NCBI GenBank assembly: GCA_030616935.1
Contig: JAUWWJ010000148.1
Coordinates: 1 to 5,332, forward strand
Direction of reading: 5' to 3'
Source of the DNA: Planctomycetaceae bacterium
Lineage (GTDB): Bacteria; Planctomycetota; Planctomycetia; Pirellulales; UBA1268
Length of the DNA: 5,332 nucleotides
Within the stretch, counting starts at the first letter, position 1. Each line of letters starts with the position of its first letter. Positions 5,109 to 5,332 of the stretch are shown here, one piece after another. The notes beneath the pieces are model-generated. The model saw only the letters and a program-made list of their open reading frames with translations. It was not told the DNA's origin and made no database searches. A program made the translations under genes and the position numbers.

Positions 5109-5205
5109 CGATCAGGCAGAAAAAGCTGATCGCGTAGAGGCCTGCGTTGAAACCACAAAATCTCAGTAAACAGTTCCGGAAAACCGACAGTCCATTAAAG
5201 AGACC

Positions 5206-5217
5206 GTGATGTATCAC
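5206..5217. promoter_or_regulatory. palindrome upstream of the right-edge gene
   Basis: GTGAT-GT-ATCAC is a perfect 5-bp inverted repeat with a 2-base centre. It ends 26 bases before the GTG start and 13 bases before its SD site. It could be an operator or a small leader hairpin; no regulator can be named. Confidence 0.3.
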
Positions 5218-5230
5218 AATCTATTTTCGT

Positions 5231-5236
5231 AAGGAG
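5231..5236 (+). promoter_or_regulatory. strong ribosome-binding site before the GTG at 5244
   Basis: AAGGAG ends 7 bases before GTG. It is the best SD match in the window and is the main argument that a gene starts here. Confidence 0.75.
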
Positions 5237-5243
5237 ACCGTCC

Positions 5244-5332
5244 GTGACCCGACTATTCGGTCGCAGCCAGCCACAGCGACCGATCGCCCCAGCTTCAGCC
5301 GTCAAGACAGCACCATATCAGGGGAGTGGGAA
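5244..5332 (+). CDS. N-terminal part of an unidentified gene, cut by the right edge
   Basis: A GTG at 5244, correctly spaced behind AAGGAG, opens a frame that has no stop up to the window edge (29 codons plus two bases). The visible N-terminus begins MTRLFGRSQPQRPIAPASAV. It is rich in Pro, Ser, Ala and basic residues and shows no hydrophobic signal sequence in this stretch, suggesting a disordered N-terminal region of a cytoplasmic protein or a long N-region. No family is recognisable from this much. It is divergent from the superoxide dismutase gene, with 270 bases between the two start codons. Confidence 0.6.
   Translation, partial: MTRLFGRSQPQRPIAPASAVKTAPYQGSG

Noticed and set aside
1..5332. 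CRISPR array, insertion sequence, toxin-antitoxin or phage-defence module
   Set aside because: There are no regular direct repeats with spacers, no transposase-like frame, no terminal inverted repeats with target duplications, and no gene pair of defence type. The tRNA shows no duplicated 3' end that would mark an integration site.

Overview
The window looks like ordinary chromosomal DNA from a free-living bacterium. The best guess, held with moderate-to-low confidence, is a member of the Planctomycetota with mid-range GC. Three things suggest this: a stand-alone soluble Ser/Thr kinase with an unusual HGD/DIG active site, a long Ser/Pro/Ala-rich lipoprotein of low complexity, and short single genes that change strand often. 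I see no phage, insertion sequence, CRISPR array or large operon.

Left to right: (1) A probable C-terminal scrap of an upstream plus-strand gene ends at 65. A plus-strand Hanks-type Ser/Thr protein kinase follows at 168-1280. (2) Convergent to it, on the minus strand, is a classical short-chain dehydrogenase/reductase (SDR; 1325-2149), preceded by a tRNA-Asp(GTC) at 2206-2279. The two may share a transcript. A hairpin lies directly on either side of the tRNA. (3) On the plus strand, a well-formed sigma70-type promoter (2502-2530) and a Shine-Dalgarno (SD) site drive a 113-residue protein (2685-3026) whose C-terminus resembles the ribosomal L7/L12 C-terminal helix motif. (4) Convergent to it, on the minus strand, is a 369-residue predicted lipoprotein (3067-4176). 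It carries four SRFS motifs and two MHSP motifs at spacings of about 21 residues. (5) Upstream of that, also on the minus strand, is a complete Mn-type superoxide dismutase (4362-4973). It has its own promoter and a textbook intrinsic terminator with a 12-bp perfect stem and nine U residues. (6) Divergent from the dismutase, a gene with a GTG start and strong ribosome-binding site (5244) runs off the right edge. Its upstream region holds a small palindrome and a possible ECF-sigma-type promoter.

The genes appear to be independent transcription units rather than a pathway. The dismutase disposes of superoxide in the cytoplasm, the lipoprotein is exported and membrane-anchored, the kinase is a soluble signalling enzyme, and the SDR is a redox enzyme of unknown substrate. 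I found no convincing new multi-gene system. The most interesting items are the periodic lipoprotein, the L12-like small protein with its long leader, the paired hairpins around the tRNA, and the regulatory candidates in the right-hand divergent intergenic region.
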